Shown here one piece after another: positions 37,001-45,772 of a stretch of DNA of 64,000 nt. Both the position numbers and the translations under genes were made by a program. The DNA is from Tabrizicola piscis (GTDB taxonomy: Bacteria > Pseudomonadota > Alphaproteobacteria > Rhodobacterales > Rhodobacteraceae), in the NCBI RefSeq assembly GCF_003940805.1, contig NZ_CP034328.1, forward strand, positions 806,001 through 870,000, in the 5' to 3' direction. Each line of letters opens with the position of its first letter. The stretch's first letter is position 1. The notes beneath the pieces are model-generated. The model saw only the letters and a list, made by a program, of their open reading frames with translations. It did not search any database and was not told the origin of the DNA.

Positions 37001-37780
37001 TCAGGCGATCTGGAAGAGCTGCGCTTGCTCGCGCCAGCCCATCGGAATGCCGTCGCGGATGAGTTGCGCTACGGAGAGATCCGCGGGTTGGCGCCCGTCC
37101 AGGATCGCTCCCTGCACCTATCGGGCAAGGAAGGCGAGCGGAATGCGAGGCCGGATGTAGGGTTCGGATCGTCCGGTCTGGCGAGCGATCTCGATGAGCG
37201 AAGTGCCGGCGCGCAAGGCCCGCGCCCAGAGATGTGCTTCGGCCATGGTCCGCTGCAGGACTTCGTCCGGAGCCGGGATGGTCTCTCCCGCGATGATCCG
37301 GGTCTCGACGCCCCGGCGCCGAAGGGCGAAGGCAGAGATGACGTGGAGAAGCTTGCCCGACAGGGCCGCTGCGGGTACGTCCAGCGCCCCCGCCATCGCG
37401 ACCGGATCAAGGTCAAGCTGCAACTGGCCTAGCGCCAAGGTACCGGAGGCGATGATCTTGCCAAGAAGCGCTAAATCGCCCTCGACCCGATCTGCAAGAG
37501 CTGTCGCGCGGTGCAGCAGCTCCGTGGCACTGCTTGCCTCGGACGCTGCCAGAAGCGCATGGCCCGCGGCTGCCTTGCGCAGATGCCCGGCGATGATCTG
37601 CCCGATGGCCGCCTCCAGGGCTTCGGCGGGCAGCCGCGAGCCAGAGGGGTTTGTGCCACCCGTAATCAGCCGGTTGGAGACATAGTAGGCAAAGCGCCGC
37701 CTGCGCCGCTTTGTATGGGTCGGGGTAAGATGATCGCCGGTCTCGTCCCGGAGCTTGCCCATGAGGATGCGCGCATCTGT
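37001..37780 (-). pseudogene. Serine-recombinase C-terminal fragment with in-frame stop
   Basis: Read on the - strand, the sequence runs from MGKLRDETGDHLTPTHTKRR through FAYYVSNRLI to RIPLAFLAR. A TAG at 37118-37120 follows, and then the same frame continues with GAILDGRQPADLSVAQL to a TGA at 37001-37003. This is the zinc-ribbon/C-terminal part of large serine recombinases, whose end usually reads AFLAP-DIVEAILDGRQP. The N-terminal catalytic domain is missing: the open frame upstream of about 37780 is antisense to a DnaJ fragment. It is therefore a decayed integrase relic. Confidence 0.75.
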
Positions 37781-37817
37781 TGCGGTTGGGACTGCGCCCC
37801 CGAGGTCGCGCGCCTGC

Positions 37818-38138
37818 GGTGAGCAGCTTGGCGACATTCTGGTCACGCTTCCCATCACCATCGACGAAGCCATCCTGGGCGGCAAGGTAAGCACCCCAAC
37901 CATTACCGGCCCGGTCAGCCTAACAATCCTTCCCGGCACCAGTTCGGGCCGCCTGCTGCGCTTGCGCGGGCGAGGGCTTGCGAGGACGGTTGGCAAAAGT
38001 GTCCGCGATCAGCTTGTCGACTTGCGGATCGTCGTTCCAAAGGAGATTGACCCGGAATTGCGCGACTTGCTGACCAACTGGCGCATCGGACACCACCACG
38101 ATATCCGTGCCGAGCTTTTGAAAGAGGCGGTCCCATGA
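37818..38138 (+). pseudogene. DnaJ/CbpA C-terminal fragment
   Basis: About 106 residues match the end of a DnaJ-family co-chaperone: GDILVTLPITIDEAILGGKV, TPTITGPVSLTI and GTSSGRLLRLRGRG; LVDLRIVVPKEIDPELRDLL follows. The J-domain and the first part of the substrate-binding region are absent, and homology starts abruptly at the recombinase remnant junction. It is probably non-functional. Confidence 0.8.
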
Positions 38139-38763
38139 GTGACATCGGGCTAGACGCCCGGTCGGCCCTTGGACGTCAAGCAGACGCGGGATCGATTGGC
38201 GCTCTTCGAAGTCTCATTCCGCGACAGGTTCACCTTAGGAGCGGAAAGGGTGACTGCTCGGTTCAGCCCGGCATCCCATTGTTGAGCACGAGTGTCGGCT
38301 ATGGGCCGAATACGCAAGTTGGGCCGGTCTGCATGTAGGTCCGCATGATCCGCATAGCTGAGCTTCAACCGTTCCAGATGGTGCACGACGCCCGAATGTC
38401 CGGTTCGTTGATGCTCAGATGGAAGCGAGCAAGCGGCAGATTTGGGCTGATGACGATGTCGAGAAAGTGGCGGAGGGTGGCGTTCCAGTTGCTGAAGCCC
38501 AATCCTGGAACATCGTTGCGACACGCTCGTGCTTGCTGGCTTGCGCCATTGGGAATTTCTAATTTATTGGAAATATTGATAATTATTTGGATTTGATCTG
38601 CGCAGCGGCACCCAAGAGGCTACTTCGCACGCAAAATAGTAGATATTCTAATGAAACATAAGAATACCTACTTTTGGTCGAAGGAGGGACGAACTCGCCG
38701 TCTAGAAAGACGACATTCCCGGTCACAAACACGCAACCGGCATCAATTATGGAACCGTCAGAT
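38139..38763. other. Low-GC spacer upstream of the repeat-protein gene
   Basis: About 620 bp contain only short frames on both strands that I cannot identify. From about 38555 to 38760 the base composition turns AT-rich, unlike the rest of the window, which suggests foreign origin. The promoter of the repeat-protein gene should lie here; the AT-rich stretch GGAAATATTGATAATTATTT is the most promoter-like part. Confidence 0.45.
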
Positions 38764-40179
38764 ATGGAAAAGTTCAGATTCGTAGTCGCGTTTTCTCTGG
38801 CACCGTTTGCCTCGATCTCGTTCGCAGATCACGCGGCAGCAGAGACAAGACATTTGGATCGCAGTGTCCGTCCGTGGATCGCCTTGTCACAGGAAAATGG
38901 ACGCCAGACAAAGTTGATCTGCCACGAGTTGGCTTGCCAGGGTCTGTTGGGCAGCGCCGAGCCTGTCGGGATCAAGCGGCAACTTCCGGATGACATCATT
39001 CCTGTCGACCCCACCGACCCGACCGATACCACTGACACGACCGATCCAACCGATACGACGGATACCACTGACACGACCGATCCGACCGATACCACGGATA
39101 CCACTGAAACGACCGATCCGACCGATACTACGGATACCACTGACACGACCGATCCAACTGATACCACGGATACCACTGACACGACCGATCCGACCGATAC
39201 CACGGATACCACTGACACGACCGATCCGACCGATACCACGGATACCACTGACACGACCGATCCAACCGATACCACGGATACCACTGACACGACCGATCCG
39301 ACCGATACCACGGATACCACTGACACGACCGATCCGACCGATACTACGGATACCACTGACACGACCGATCCGACCGATACAACCGACGTTGGTGGCGGTA
39401 GCGGTGGCAACCCCTGTGGCGGAAACTGCGGCACCGGTAATGGCGGAGGCGGTGGCAATGGCACCGACAACGAAGGCGGCAAGGGCGACGGCGACAAGGG
39501 CGACGACGGCAAGGGCGACGACGGCAAGGGCGACGGCGGCAAGGGCGACGGCGGCAAGGGCGACGGCGGCAAGGGCGACGGCGGCAAGGGCGACGGCGAC
39601 AAGGGCGACGAAGGCAAGGGCGACGGCGGCAAGGGCGACGGCGGCAAGGGCGACGAAGGCAAGGGCGACGGCGACAAGGGCGACGGCGGCAAGGGCGACG
39701 GCGGCAAGGGCGACGGCGACAAGGGCGACGAAGGCAAGGGCGACGAAGGCAAGGGCGACGGCGACAAGGGCGACGGCGACAAGGGCGACGGCGGCAAGGG
39801 TGACGGCGACAAGGGCGACGGTGACAAGGGCGACGGTGGCAAGGGCGACGGTGGCAAGGGCGACGGTGGCAAGGGCGACGGTGGCAAGGGCGACGGTGAC
39901 AAGGGCGACGGCGGCAAGGGCGACAGCGGCAAGGGCGACAGCGGCAAGGGTGACGGCGACAAGGGCGACGGCGGCAAGGGCGACAGCGACAAGGGCGACG
40001 GCGGCAAGGGCGACGGCGGCAAGGGCGACGGCGGCAAGGGCGACGGCGGCAAGGGCGACGGCGGCAAGGGTGACGGCGGCAAGGGCGACGGCGGCAAGGG
40101 TGACGGCGGCAAGGGCGACGGCGACAAGGGCGACGGCGACAAGGGCGACGGCGACAAGGGCGACGGCGGCAAGAGCTAA
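38764..40179 (+). CDS. Secreted low-complexity repeat protein
   Basis: This 471-residue protein has a probable signal peptide ([20 protein letters not shown], then ADHAAA). A short unique region to about residue 80 has two Cys (ICHELACQG). Nine exact 36-nt units (39043-39366) encode [12 protein letters not shown], one with Glu for Asp. A Gly/Cys linker ([12 protein letters not shown]) comes next, then 46 exact-length 15-nt units (39481-40170) encoding KGD plus two residues (GG, GD, DG, EG, SG or SD). It ends KS. The first block is very acidic; the second alternates Lys and Asp. No function is recognised; an extracellular matrix, adhesive or ion-binding role is possible. Confidence 0.65.
   Translation: MEKFRFVVAFSLAPFASISFADHAAAETRHLDRSVRPWIALSQENGRQTKLICHELACQGLLGSAEPVGIKRQLPDDIIPVDPTDPTDTTDTTDPTDTTDTTDTTDPTDTTDTTETTDPTDTTDTTDTTDPTDTTDTTDTTDPTDTTDTTDTTDPTDTTDTTDTTDPTDTTDTTDTTDPTDTTDTTDTTDPTDTTDTTDTTDPTDTTDVGGGSGGNPCGGNCGTGNGGGGGNGTDNEGGKGDGDKGDDGKGDDGKGDGGKGDGGKGDGGKGDGGKGDGDKGDEGKGDGGKGDGGKGDEGKGDGDKGDGGKGDGGKGDGDKGDEGKGDEGKGDGDKGDGDKGDGGKGDGDKGDGDKGDGGKGDGGKGDGGKGDGGKGDGDKGDGGKGDSGKGDSGKGDGDKGDGGKGDSDKGDGGKGDGGKGDGGKGDGGKGDGGKGDGGKGDGGKGDGGKGDGDKGDGDKGDGDKGDGGKS
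39043..39366 (+). repeat. Nine tandem 36-bp repeats
   Basis: Nine 36-bp units of GATCCGACCGATACCACGGA-type sequence lie head to tail without spacers. Differences between units are mostly third-base changes. They encode the Asp/Thr/Pro block of the secreted repeat protein. A shorter unit precedes them and a partial one follows. Confidence 0.95.
39481..40170 (+). repeat. Forty-six tandem 15-bp repeats
   Basis: Forty-six 15-bp units of AAGGGCGACGGCGGC type run without interruption. Variation is limited to the codons for residues 4 and 5 (Gly, Asp, Glu, Ser) and a few synonymous GGC/GGT and GAC changes. The near-identity of units indicates recent expansion by slippage or recombination. Confidence 0.95.
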
Positions 40180-40320
40180 GTTCGGCCCGATGTTCGCCGC
40201 CGAGATCAGAGGGCAACGCGTACAGGCGATGCGCGCCCACCGCCACTGGCAATGGCCCCTGGACGAGGTCTGCGTGAAGATCAACGGGGTGACGCACTAT
40301 CTCGCGAGATGGGACGTTGC
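40170..40320 (+). mobile_element. IS6-family transposase remnant
   Basis: In the frame one base off from the repeat gene, the sequence reads [12 protein letters not shown], then MRAHRHWQWPLDEVCVKING and VTHYLA. This is the conserved start of the DDE domain of IS6-family transposases (WHLDEVFVKINGxTHYL). Similarity stops after about 40312; no full ORF or terminal inverted repeats are seen. The remnant starts at the very end of the repeat-protein gene, whose TAA lies inside it. The following 40321-40632 hold no supported gene. Confidence 0.75.
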
Positions 40321-40632
40321 CTCTCCAGCTGGCTTCGTAGCAGGTGAGTTCGCTGTTCTTCCCGAGATGACAGGGAGTTGTTTGCATTTCGCGCGCAGCT
40401 ATCAGGGGCCAGTCTATCGCCCCTACGCCGTAGAAGACGCGCAAAATCCATGCCTTGGACGGACAGATTTGCCGTGCGCGAAGAACTGGTGATCAGGGTT
40501 CGGGCGGTCGCGACCAGAGTCCGGAGAGTCTACATTTCGCTCTCTGCTCGAGCACCGAATAATGCGGGTTATGACGGCAAGACGCAGACACTATCGGGTT
40601 GGGTACTGGGGATTGGCCGGCGCCGAGCTTGT

Positions 40633-42381
40633 CTAAACCCCGCCCTTCAATTGAAGACCGCTGTGAATTCGGTTCTCGGCGTCTCGGAGCGCTTGCCGCG
40701 CCGCCTTTCCATGAAAGACCGCATCGTGGATCTCGGTTCCGAGGATCGCTTCGATCAGACTAAACTCGGGTATTGGGGGTCTTGCCCAAGTGACGAGTTC
40801 GTTCCTGCGGGCCAGTTGATCCACCATGCTGACGATTGGTGATGAAGCCAGCGCCTCGGGGTCTGCGCAGACCGAAAAGCGGGGCGCGACGGGGAAGCCG
40901 TTCTTCACATGGGCCTTCATCGCTTCGGGTGACACCATCCAGGCAAGCGCGTTCATGATCTGGCGTTGCCGGGCCGGTGGGACGCGCGCCGGGATGGTCA
41001 TCAGAAAGCCACCCACCGGCGCAGCAATCTGGCGCATCCGGCGGGACGGTGGGGGAAGATAGGCCACGCGGCGGGCGACTTGCGAGCTGAGCTCATGTTC
41101 GAACCGGGCGGCGCGCATCGTCCAGCAATAGGCCAATCCGACCTGACCATACATGAAGTAATTCAGCCCGCGTTCCCAGTCGACCTCGGCGATGTCGGGG
41201 GGCGAAACTTCGGCCAGCTGCTTCATGTACTCAATCACATCGACTGAATCGTCCGTGTTGATCTGCAGCTTCAGTTTCTCGAAGCGGTCATAGGTCCAGC
41301 TTTCCCGATTGTGCATCGGAATGTCGATGATGGTCTTCTGGCATGCGGCCAAGAAGAACATGAAGGAATTGGCGATCGGCATGCCGCGCTGACCGTTCCA
41401 GGCAATGCCGTAGAAATCATTCGCCGGGCGGTGCAGCGCCCTGGCCGCGGCGATGGTCTCGTCGAAGGTCCGCGGATAGGTCAGGCCGCGGTCTTCAAAC
41501 AGGTCGCGGCGGGCGGCCAGAATCTCGATCGTGCAGTAAAGCGGGATGCCGTATTGAGTGCCCTTCCAGTTTCCGGTGCCCCAGACGGAGGGATGAAAAT
41601 CCAAAGGGTTGATGGCCGCGTCATTGAGCAGCTCATCCAGAGGGGCAAGACAGCCCTTTTCGGCAAATTCACCAAGCCACGGCATGTTGAGCGCCACGAC
41701 ATCATGGTCGGGTGTCGGCGCGGCAAAGGCCTTGTGCGCATTGGTGTAAAGGTCGGGCAAGCGGTGCAGTTGGAAGCTGCTCTTGCGGCTCAGGTCATTG
41801 CGAAAATCCGACCACATGTTCCGCATGGCGGAAAAGTAGTTGTCGTCGTTCAGAAGGAACCGGATATCGCCGGGCACCTTGACGGCAATATCATCGCCCT
41901 GAACGGGAGAGATGATCTGCGCGGCAAAATAGCTGCCCCCGAAGTAATACTCGTTCGCCTCGGTCCCTTTGCGCAAGCCGAAGGTCTTGGCAAGGTGACC
42001 CTTCACATGCGTGGCATAGTCCATGAAGGCGTGCAGCAGCGTGTCGGTTGGTTCCAGAAAGTGCGTCTTGAGCCCACCACCGCGTGGCACTTGGCGGATC
42101 TGGTTGTCGGCGATCATCTTGGTGATCATCCGGTTGCCAGTGCTGTAGGGCACGCCAGCCAGCGTCACCAGGCCCGACTTGTCGATGGGCCGGCGGTGCA
42201 GGTGGGCATCGACAAGCTCTAGTACGATGTTCCAGAACACATCCTTGCTGGCCCCCGGCACGCCGGTGTCAAACGGCGCGCGCAGCTTGCGCAGGAAGTC
42301 GACGATGCGCGACAGTTCGTGGCTGGTAAGCTCGGATCGTGGGGCTGTCCCAGAAGCGGTTGACGTGTTCATCTGTTGCAC
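40633..42381 (-). CDS. Winged-helix regulator fused to a solute-binding protein domain
   Basis: This 582-residue protein has no signal peptide. Residues about 15-130 form a winged helix of MarR-like type (LSRIVDFLRKLRAPFD, then GVPYSTGNRMITKMIADNQI). From about 150 on it resembles ABC solute-binding proteins of family 1: DHDVVALNMPWLGEFAEKGC, LAPLDELL, GIPLYCTIEILAARRDLFED and FFLAACQK. The periplasmic sensor fold thus appears in the cytoplasm as the ligand domain of a transcription factor. It lies 13 bp behind a dehydrogenase gene and divergent from the catabolic operon it probably controls. GTG 42381 or ATG 42372 may start it. Confidence 0.78.
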   Translation of the reverse strand: MQQMNTSTASGTAPRSELTSHELSRIVDFLRKLRAPFDTGVPGASKDVFWNIVLELVDAHLHRRPIDKSGLVTLAGVPYSTGNRMITKMIADNQIRQVPRGGGLKTHFLEPTDTLLHAFMDYATHVKGHLAKTFGLRKGTEANEYYFGGSYFAAQIISPVQGDDIAVKVPGDIRFLLNDDNYFSAMRNMWSDFRNDLSRKSSFQLHRLPDLYTNAHKAFAAPTPDHDVVALNMPWLGEFAEKGCLAPLDELLNDAAINPLDFHPSVWGTGNWKGTQYGIPLYCTIEILAARRDLFEDRGLTYPRTFDETIAAARALHRPANDFYGIAWNGQRGMPIANSFMFFLAACQKTIIDIPMHNRESWTYDRFEKLKLQINTDDSVDVIEYMKQLAEVSPPDIAEVDWERGLNYFMYGQVGLAYCWTMRAARFEHELSSQVARRVAYLPPPSRRMRQIAAPVGGFLMTIPARVPPARQRQIMNALAWMVSPEAMKAHVKNGFPVAPRFSVCADPEALASSPIVSMVDQLARRNELVTWARPPIPEFSLIEAILGTEIHDAVFHGKAARQALRDAENRIHSGLQLKGGV

Positions 42382-42394
42382 GGGCGAAACCCTG

Positions 42395-43315
42395 CTAAGT
42401 GGAGATGTCGGTCTGCCATTTCACCAAAGCGAAGAAATCCTGATCCCGCAACCCCGAATTGGCCGCAGCACGATAGAGCTCGAGGATCAACCCGGTGGTC
42501 AGCAAGGGCACGCCGTTGGCGCGTCCGGCATCGCTGATAAGGCTGAAATCCTTGATCATCTGCGCGATGGTAAAAGCCGGCGCATAGTCGTCGGACACCA
42601 CCGCATCAGACTTGTACTTGAACAGGGGGGAGGCGACGGCGCTTTCGCAGATCACGTCCATCATGCTGGCGCGGGACAGGCCGCCGCTTTCGCCCAGCGC
42701 CACAGCCTCGGCAAGAATGGCCGAACTGGCGCCGACAAGGGTATTGATCACCAGCTTCATGTATCGGGCCTCTTCGCCGGCCCCAAGGTAGAATTGCCGC
42801 GCCGACAGCAAACGGATCATGGGAAGGACGGTGGTCCAAGCCGCCTCATCGCCTGAAGCGAGGACTGTCAGCGCAGCCTTTTCGGCAAGGGCCGTACTGC
42901 CAGAAAGCGGCGCGCGCAGGTATGCGACCCCACATTCCCGCAGCGCTGCGGCTATTTCCGCCGAACAACCGGGCGAGACCGTGCTCATCTCGACAAAGAT
43001 CGACCCACGGGTCATGTGATGGATCAGTCCTGTCGCGGCCTGGGTGCCGAGCACCACTTCGCGCAGGACCTTGTCATTGGGCAGCGTGGAAAAGACGACG
43101 TCGTTCCGGCTGTGCTGGTCAAGCGAACCGGCGTTGACAGCGCCTGCGCGTTCAAGATCACGGATGACCTGCCGGTCCGGCTCTGTCACGGCCACCTTGG
43201 TACCGGCGGCCAGCAGGTTGCGGATCATCGGCGCGCCCATCTTCCCGGCGCCGATCCAGCCAATGCCCCGGCCGCCCGGTTGCGCGTGCGCTGCCTCTGC
43301 CATCTTCGATTGCAT
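42395..43315 (-). CDS. 3-hydroxyisobutyrate-dehydrogenase-family oxidoreductase
   Basis: This 306-residue beta-hydroxyacid dehydrogenase has the cofactor motif GIGWIGAGKMGAPMIRNLLAAG. The substrate motif region is APLSGSTALAEKAALTVL, the catalytic Lys is in YMKLVINTLVG, and KDFSLISDAG follows. It would oxidise a 3-hydroxyacid or reduce an aldehyde acid in the catabolic pathway. The start 43315 has GGTGGA upstream; GTG at 43327 is an alternative. It is the first gene of the two-gene unit with the HTH-SBP regulator. Confidence 0.87.
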   Translation of the reverse strand: MQSKMAEAAHAQPGGRGIGWIGAGKMGAPMIRNLLAAGTKVAVTEPDRQVIRDLERAGAVNAGSLDQHSRNDVVFSTLPNDKVLREVVLGTQAATGLIHHMTRGSIFVEMSTVSPGCSAEIAAALRECGVAYLRAPLSGSTALAEKAALTVLASGDEAAWTTVLPMIRLLSARQFYLGAGEEARYMKLVINTLVGASSAILAEAVALGESGGLSRASMMDVICESAVASPLFKYKSDAVVSDDYAPAFTIAQMIKDFSLISDAGRANGVPLLTTGLILELYRAAANSGLRDQDFFALVKWQTDIST

Positions 43316-43423
43316 GCCGAATTCCACCCCTCGCTCCGCCCCCGACTGTAAATCGCCGGAGCGGCGGTGGTTGGGGTAATTTCTTCGGATCGGCTAAATT
43401 TCATCAAAACAGCTTATCGAGAT

Positions 43424-43437
43424 TTGATAGCAATCAA
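43424..43437. promoter_or_regulatory. Candidate operator TTGAT-N4-ATCAA
   Basis: A perfect inverted repeat TTGAT-AGCA-ATCAA lies in the 277-bp divergent region between the dehydrogenase/regulator genes and the + strand catabolic operon. A single half-site-like ATCAA occurs nearby at 43403-43407. It is a good candidate for binding of the adjacent winged-helix regulator. The rest of the spacer has no gene. Confidence 0.45.
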
Positions 43438-43592
43438 CGTGGGAGTGAGTCATCGCCACTATGTTTGCCAGACGCAGCCAGCCCCATGGGGTTGCAGGCC
43501 AAGGGTGCCCTTGTCCGCTTGCTGACGGCTGACCTGCGACGGTGGCATTGGGTGCCGTGGCTGCGGCTACGGGTCTGAGGGAGGAAGACAGG

Positions 43593-44660
43593 ATGAGAGC
43601 AATTCGGTTCCACGGTGCCAAGGACATCAGGGTTGAGGATGTGGCAGAACCATCAGGGCCACTTGCGCCGGATGACGTGTTGATCGCCCCTGCTGTCACC
43701 GGCATTTGCGGCACCGACCTGCATGAATACATCGCTGGGCCGATCGTCACCCCGAAAGAGCCGCACATCTTCACTGGTGCCAGCAATCCGCAGATCCTGG
43801 GGCATGAGTTTTCCGCCCGCGTGCTGGCGGTGGGCGATGCCGTCAGCCATGTGAAGGCGGGGGATCGCATCTCGATCCAGCCGCTTCTGTCGCCGCGCAA
43901 TGACTATTACGGCAAGCGTGGTCTTTACCACCTGTCGCCGAAGATGGGCTGTGTGGGCCTGAGCTGGGCCTGGGGCGGGATGGCCGAAAAGGCCATCGTC
44001 AAAGACTACAATGCCCAGCCAGTGCCGGACGGCATCACCGACGATCAGGCCGCGATGATCGAGCCTGCGGCGGTGGCGCTTTATGGGGTGGATCGCGGCG
44101 GGATCACGGCGGGATCAACGGTGCTGGTGTCGGGAGCAGGGCCAATCGGGGCGCTGACGATCCTTGCGGCCAAGGCGGCGGGGGCATCGACCATCATCGT
44201 GTCCGAACCGAACCCGAACCGGCGGCGCATCATCTCTGAGATCGCGCCCTATGCCCATGTCGTGGACCCGCGCGATGGCACGCTGGCACAGGTTGTTGGC
44301 GACCTGACCGAGGAAGGCGTGGGCGTTGACGTGGCGCTGGAATGCGTCGGGCTTGAAGCGTCGCTGAACGCCTGCGTGCAGGCGGTGCGGCGGCAGGGCA
44401 AGGTCGTGCAGGTGGGGCTGCACATGAAGCCCGCCAGCATTGACGCGATGCTTTGGGCGCTAAAGGACATCACGGTTGAGGCAACGTGGTGCTATCCGAC
44501 GCAGATCTGGCCGCGCATCGCCCGGATGATCGCGGCAGGCACATTCCCGGTGGAAAAGGTGATCACCGCCCGCATCGACGCCAAGGATGTGGTGGCCAAG
44601 GGGTTCGAGGCGCTGCTGAACCCGACGGGCGAGCATCTGAAGATTCTGGTCACGACCTGA
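43593..44660 (+). CDS. Zinc-type medium-chain alcohol dehydrogenase (butanediol-DH-like)
   Basis: This 355-residue MDR enzyme resembles 2,3-butanediol/sorbitol dehydrogenases: MRAIRFHGAKDIRVEDV, catalytic Cys in GICGTDLHEY and GHEFSA; the cofactor motif is SGAGPIGALTILAAKAAG. The four-Cys structural zinc site of typical members is not present (PLLSPRNDYYGKRGLYHL in its place). An excellent SD (GAGGGAGGA) precedes the ATG. It is the first gene of the rightward catabolic operon. Confidence 0.87.
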   Translation: MRAIRFHGAKDIRVEDVAEPSGPLAPDDVLIAPAVTGICGTDLHEYIAGPIVTPKEPHIFTGASNPQILGHEFSARVLAVGDAVSHVKAGDRISIQPLLSPRNDYYGKRGLYHLSPKMGCVGLSWAWGGMAEKAIVKDYNAQPVPDGITDDQAAMIEPAAVALYGVDRGGITAGSTVLVSGAGPIGALTILAAKAAGASTIIVSEPNPNRRRIISEIAPYAHVVDPRDGTLAQVVGDLTEEGVGVDVALECVGLEASLNACVQAVRRQGKVVQVGLHMKPASIDAMLWALKDITVEATWCYPTQIWPRIARMIAAGTFPVEKVITARIDAKDVVAKGFEALLNPTGEHLKILVTT

Positions 44661-44691
44661 CCTCTGGACCAAGAACAGAAAGAAAAGACCA

Positions 44692-45762
44692 ATGACCAAA
44701 GAAAACGTCGCTCTTATCGTCGGCGCCACGGGGCTGTCTGGCAGCTACACCGGGCGGCTTTTGAAGGAACAGGGCTGGACAGTGGTGACGCTGTCACGCG
44801 GTGCGGCAGATCTGGAGTTTTCCGATCGCCACATCGCAGCCGACCTGCAAGACGCGGCCTTAACGGCGACGGCACTGAAGGCGGCAGGGGATGTCACGCA
44901 TGTGTTCTTCTGCACCTGGTCACGGCAAGCGAATGAAGCAGAGAATGTCCGCGTCAATGCCGGGATGATCCGCAACCTGTTTGACGGGCTGGGCCATGCG
45001 ACGATCAAGCATGCAGCGCTGGTGACGGGGCTGAAGCACTACCTTGGGTCGTTCGACGATTATGCCAAGGTCAAGCCCTACACCCCGTTTCTGGAAAGCA
45101 GCCCGCGTCTGCCCGGTCTGAACTTCTACTACGCACAGGAGGACGTCCTGTTCGAAATGGCGGAGAAGCGCGGGTTCACCTGGTCAGTCCATCGCCCGCA
45201 TACCATGATTGGCTTTGTCATCGGCAACGCCATGAACATGGCGGTGACGCTGGCGGTCTATGCCAGCATCTGCAAGCACACCGGGCGGCCCTTCGTCTAT
45301 CCGGGATCGCCGGAGCAGTTGAATGCCGTCACCGACGTGACCGACGCGCGCCTGCTGGCCAAGCAACTGCACTGGGCCGCCACCACGCCCGCGGCGGCGA
45401 ACATGCCGTTCAACACGTCGAACGGCGACGTGTTCCGCTGGACTTGGCTTTGGCAGCAGATCGCTGACTATTTCGGGATCGAGGCCGCCGCCTATCCGGG
45501 CCAGCCGACGCCGCTGGAAGGCCAGATGGCCGACGCGCAGACTGTGTGGTCCGAGATCGTGGCCAAGCACGGCTTGCAGGACATTCCGGTGTCGAAGCTG
45601 GCGTCCTGGTGGCACAGCGACGCCGACCTTGGCCGCACGCTGGAATGCTTCACCGACATGACCAACAGCCGGACGCTGGGGTTCGATGCCTATCAGTCGA
45701 CCCGCAGCAGCTTCACCGACGTGTTCGACGAACTGCGCGCCCGTCGCATCATCCCGGCCTGA
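44692..45762 (+). CDS. PRISE-type short-chain reductase (progesterone 5-beta-reductase-like)
   Basis: This 356-residue atypical SDR has the cofactor motif IVGATGLSGSYTGRLL. The PRISE motifs are TGLKHYLG (catalytic Lys) and NFYYAQEDVLF (catalytic Tyr), followed by WSVHRPHTMIGF. Family members reduce enone C=C bonds (progesterone 5-beta-reductase, iridoid synthase). In a bacterial catabolic operon it probably reduces an unsaturated carbonyl intermediate. This use of a PRISE enzyme is not one I can match to a known pathway. Confidence 0.85.
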   Translation: MTKENVALIVGATGLSGSYTGRLLKEQGWTVVTLSRGAADLEFSDRHIAADLQDAALTATALKAAGDVTHVFFCTWSRQANEAENVRVNAGMIRNLFDGLGHATIKHAALVTGLKHYLGSFDDYAKVKPYTPFLESSPRLPGLNFYYAQEDVLFEMAEKRGFTWSVHRPHTMIGFVIGNAMNMAVTLAVYASICKHTGRPFVYPGSPEQLNAVTDVTDARLLAKQLHWAATTPAAANMPFNTSNGDVFRWTWLWQQIADYFGIEAAAYPGQPTPLEGQMADAQTVWSEIVAKHGLQDIPVSKLASWWHSDADLGRTLECFTDMTNSRTLGFDAYQSTRSSFTDVFDELRARRIIPA

Positions 45763-45772
45763 GGAGACAGAA

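Noticed and set aside
36788..37432. A 214-codon open frame on + strand downstream of tRNA-Ser
   Set aside because: It is antisense to the recombinase relic, and its product has no recognisable features.
38150..38524. Possible transposase frame on the - strand between the dnaJ fragment and the repeat gene
   Set aside because: I could not match any transposase motif; no inverted repeats frame it.
39043..40170. CRISPR-like array because of 36-bp regular repeats
   Set aside because: The units are directly adjacent with no unique spacers and encode a continuous protein with a signal peptide; no cas genes are nearby.
38829..40444. Long open frames on the opposite strand and in another frame across the repeat gene
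   Set aside because: Short-period repeats free of stops in one frame are free of stops in others. The products (Pro/Ser/Leu, Val/Ala or Arg/Cys runs) have no start signals, and only the chosen frame has a signal peptide.
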